NCBI GenBank assembly: GCA_017559045.1 | Contig: JAFYTB010000066.1 | Span: forward strand, 1 to 14,028 | Source: Eggerthellaceae bacterium | GTDB taxonomy: Bacteria > Actinomycetota > Coriobacteriia > Coriobacteriales > Eggerthellaceae | Direction: 5' to 3' | DNA: 14,028 nucleotides | In this document: piece after piece, positions 12,024 through 14,028 of the stretch | Layout: every line of letters starts with the position of its first letter | Position numbering within the stretch: the stretch's first letter is position 1 | Translations under genes and position numbers: made by a program | Notes under the pieces: model-generated | Databases searched by the model: none | What the model was told of the DNA's origin: nothing | What the model saw: the letters and a program-made list of their open reading frames with translations, nothing else

Positions 12024-12052
12024 ATTCTAGCAATACCTCTTCTCGTTGGCAA
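12024..12052 (-). promoter_or_regulatory. Sigma70-type promoter of tRNA-Phe
   Basis: On the minus strand TTGCCA (12052-12047), a 17-bp spacer and TAGAAT (12029-12024) form a strong promoter. The start would be near 12017, about 20 bases before the mature tRNA; the small hairpin CTAAC-TCGC-GTTAG lies in that leader. Confidence 0.82.
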
Positions 12053-12070
12053 GAAGAATTTTTTAAATCT

Positions 12071-12634
12071 CTAAAAGGGTGGTCCGACAACTGCGACGAG
12101 GATGGTAGCGAGAGCGCCCGCCAAAATGGCGGGGCCGAAAGGAACATCCTTCAGCAAGGTCGGCTTCGCGGGATCGGGGATGCCGTCACCGTCGACATCA
12201 TTCGACGTAGCAAGATCCTCCTCGCTACAGGGAGCCACCCAGCCCAGACGAGGCAGAACGAGCGCAAGGATCAGCGAAGCGCAACAAGAAACGAGCAGGC
12301 AGAACAAGCCGCCGGTAATGCCCAGGTACAGACCCACCGTAGCAAGCAGCTTGATGTCGCCGCCGCCCATCGCGCGCTTATGTGTAACCATCTCATACAG
12401 CGTAGTAACCAAGAGAAGACCGCCGCCAAGCATGATGGCACCAATTACTCCCTGAGAAAAGGAGACGGGCGCATCAGTGATCCCTTGGAAGTGCACGGTC
12501 GCACGCCATGCGAACCACGCAACAAACAGGGCCGCTATCACGACGTCGGGAATGCGCAATGTGCGCAAATCGACAACGGTCGCCACCACGAGCAGCGCAA
12601 TGAACACCAGGTACACACCTGCCGTCAATACCAT
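12071..12634 (-). CDS. A24-family prepilin peptidase with DxDxDGxxD insertion
   Basis: A24 aspartic peptidases cut the leader of type IV or Tad pilin-like proteins at the cytoplasmic face of the membrane. The 187-residue protein has the two catalytic Asp motifs: VDLRTLRIPD with Asp22, and MGGGDIKLLATVGLYLG with Asp93 in the GxGD motif. It has several hydrophobic helices (about 3-20, 31-46, 62-82, 96-128 and 167-184) and the closing PFGPAILAG. There is no N-terminal methylase domain, as in short CpaA/TadV-like members. Loop 131-165 is extended and contains NDVDGDGIPD (145-154), an exact DxDxDGxxD calcium-loop pattern as in thrombospondin type 3, dockerin or EF-hand repeats. The ATG at 12634 has a GGGGGG run about seven bases upstream. 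No pilin or pilus gene is visible nearby. It lies 85 bases downstream of the radical SAM gene. Confidence 0.9.
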   Translation of the reverse strand: MVLTAGVYLVFIALLVVATVVDLRTLRIPDVVIAALFVAWFAWRATVHFQGITDAPVSFSQGVIGAIMLGGGLLLVTTLYEMVTHKRAMGGGDIKLLATVGLYLGITGGLFCLLVSCCASLILALVLPRLGWVAPCSEEDLATSNDVDGDGIPDPAKPTLLKDVPFGPAILAGALATILVAVVGPPF

Positions 12635-12719
12635 TGTCGATCCCCCCTTTCGTCGTATCTAACGAAAACGCATGTCGCCAATCACCATGCCTCTGGCCAC
12701 GCAGCGACGAGTGCCTTTC

Positions 12720-14028
12720 TTAACCGAAGATCAGCTCGCGCTCCTCGCCCTTAAGTGCGGCACGCGCCTGGTCACGCAGGTTGTTCACACCGATGAAGAA
12801 CTGGCGCATCATGACCACCACCAAGTAGCGGCCCTTCGGAGTGAGCGTGAGCTCTTCCGCATTGTCGGTCGCGAACGCACCGCAAGCACGCATGAAGGCC
12901 ATCTCCATCGGAAGGCCCGCATCGATAGAGCAGCCGAAGTCGCGCTCGAACTCTTTCTTATCAAGGCGAAGGCCGAACAGCTGCATCATGAAGCGATAGC
13001 GCATGCGATCGAGCTTCTTGAACGTGGTCTTACCCATCATGGACATGCGACCGCTTTCGATAGCTGCGTTGTACTCGTTCACGCTGAAGGTGTTGACGTA
13101 CAGGTTGGAACCGAGATACGTGATGCCGCCGCTGCCGATAGCCGGATACTCTTCGTAGTTAACGACGTACTCGTCGATCATGGCATCCTCGCCTGCTGCC
13201 GACGTCGCCCTACGATTAAACGTCCAGGCGCTACCGAACTCAAACAGACCGCGCTCGCCATTGCGACCAACCGGCAGCTGCGATTCGGGGCTGCCCGGAA
13301 CCTCGCCAGTCAAGAGATCGCAAATGATCTCGTAGAAACGCTTCTCTCGCTCGTAATCAACCTTGCCCACCGTACGAGCCAACGACTTCTCAACCGAAGG
13401 AGATGCCATCAGCGGATAGAAGGTGGTCTGGCTTGCACCCGACTCAATCACGCGCTCAATATCGCGGATGAGAATGTCTTCGGTCTGTGCGGGGAAGTTA
13501 AAGATCATGTCAGCGTTCATGGAGACGAAGTACGGGCTTGCCTCGCCGATGCGCTCGAGAATCTCCTGACCGCAACCATACTTATCGTAGCGATCCATCT
13601 GCTTGAGAAGTCCGTCGTCAAAACTCTGAACGCCAACGGAAAGGCGCTGAACGCGGCCCTGGAGCTTCTCAAGATAGCTGGGGATCAGATGGTTGGGGTT
13701 GGTCTCGCTGGAGACCTCCTTGATATTGAAGAGATCACGAGCCTGATCGATGGTCTCGCACAGCTCGTCGAGCATGATGGTGGGGGTGCCACCACCGATG
13801 TAAACGCTGTCGAAGTCGTAGCCGAGGTCCTTGAGCATGCGCATCTCCTTGCGCATATTCTCGAAGTAAGGCTTCGCACGATCCTCGCGGAACGGGAAAC
13901 GATTGAACGAGCAATACGGGCACAGACGCTCACAGAACGGAACGTGCATGTACAGCATGTAAGGCTTTCCGGGCACGGGCGCCGGCATCATGGACTCATC
14001 GCACGGCTTGAGCTTCAAGTAGCTCTTC
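12720..14028 (-). CDS. HemN/HemW-like radical SAM protein, N-terminus cut off by the window
   Basis: Proteins of this family use S-adenosylmethionine and a [4Fe-4S] cluster. HemN oxidises coproporphyrinogen III without oxygen, HemW is a heme chaperone, and ChuW/HutW opens heme anaerobically. The cluster motif is HVPFCERLCPYCSF (CxxxCxxC), followed by VYIGGGTPTIMLDELC, the GGGTP SAM motif. RLSVGVQSFDDGLLKQMDR and FNFPAQTEDIL are typical family strands. In the C-terminal domain, where HemW has HNxxYW and GIGPGAHS, this protein reads YEEYPAIGSGGITYLGSNLYVN, so the HemW heme-binding His motif is not seen. The frame stays open past the TTG at 14018 to the window edge, reading ...KSYLKLKPCDES, so the real start is probably outside. 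About 435 residues are visible. The exact reaction is undecided. Confidence 0.9.
   Translation of the reverse strand, partial: KSYLKLKPCDESMMPAPVPGKPYMLYMHVPFCERLCPYCSFNRFPFREDRAKPYFENMRKEMRMLKDLGYDFDSVYIGGGTPTIMLDELCETIDQARDLFNIKEVSSETNPNHLIPSYLEKLQGRVQRLSVGVQSFDDGLLKQMDRYDKYGCGQEILERIGEASPYFVSMNADMIFNFPAQTEDILIRDIERVIESGASQTTFYPLMASPSVEKSLARTVGKVDYEREKRFYEIICDLLTGEVPGSPESQLPVGRNGERGLFEFGSAWTFNRRATSAAGEDAMIDEYVVNYEEYPAIGSGGITYLGSNLYVNTFSVNEYNAAIESGRMSMMGKTTFKKLDRMRYRFMMQLFGLRLDKKEFERDFGCSIDAGLPMEMAFMRACGAFATDNAEELTLTPKGRYLVVVMMRQFFIGVNNLRDQARAALKGEERELIFG

Noticed and set aside
1..14028. Mobile element, CRISPR array, toxin-antitoxin or defence system
   Set aside because: No transposase, integrase, regular repeat-spacer pattern or defence-type domain was seen; gene content is core-like.

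Overview
The window looks like chromosomal core DNA of an anaerobic, fairly GC-rich actinobacterium, most likely a Coriobacteriia/Eggerthellaceae-type gut organism. This is inferred from the mix of a ferredoxin-linked 2-oxoacid oxidoreductase, the MEP isoprenoid pathway, an oxygen-independent HemN/HemW-type radical SAM enzyme, frequent GTG starts and CCA-encoding tRNA genes. No database search was possible. Every protein gene I support is on the minus strand; only two tRNA-Ser genes and one candidate RNA are on the plus strand. No insertion sequence, phage gene, CRISPR array or rRNA was seen.

Layout in coordinate order: (1) 1-1447, two minus-strand genes: an unrecognised partial protein and a homocysteine methyltransferase-like protein that lacks the zinc cysteines. 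(2) 1448-2034, no protein gene, but 1785-2001 is packed with six consecutive hairpins with C-rich loops. It lies between a TATAAT box and a U-tract and is my best candidate for an undescribed structured RNA. (3) 2035-3070, tRNA-Arg(CCU), a divergent shikimate-kinase-fold gene and tRNA-Ser(GCU), with promoters and terminators. (4) 3106-5117, an operon read tadA, ispE, small membrane protein. (5) 5296-5442, tRNA-Ser(UGA) and its terminator. (6) 5494-10128, an arylpyruvate/arylacetyl-CoA cluster read iorA, iorB, paaK, small four-cysteine protein. A 436-base leader between iorB and paaK holds a promoter, a 20-codon ORF ending in Trp-Arg-stop, two intrinsic terminators and an 11-bp-phased direct repeat. 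(7) 10197-11868, purE and a threonine-aldolase-type PLP enzyme. (8) 11879-12052, tRNA-Phe with a strong promoter and a terminator that almost touches the start of the aldolase gene. (9) 12071-14028, a standalone prepilin peptidase with a calcium-loop-like insertion and a 5'-truncated HemN/HemW-like radical SAM gene.

How the genes may work together: IorAB would interconvert aromatic 2-oxoacids with arylacetyl-CoA plus reduced ferredoxin, and PaaK links arylacetyl-CoA to free arylacetate. The cluster therefore fits either aromatic amino acid fermentation or uptake of arylacetates for aromatic amino acid synthesis. TadA (tRNA editing), IspE (isoprenoid precursor) and PurE (purine synthesis) are housekeeping.
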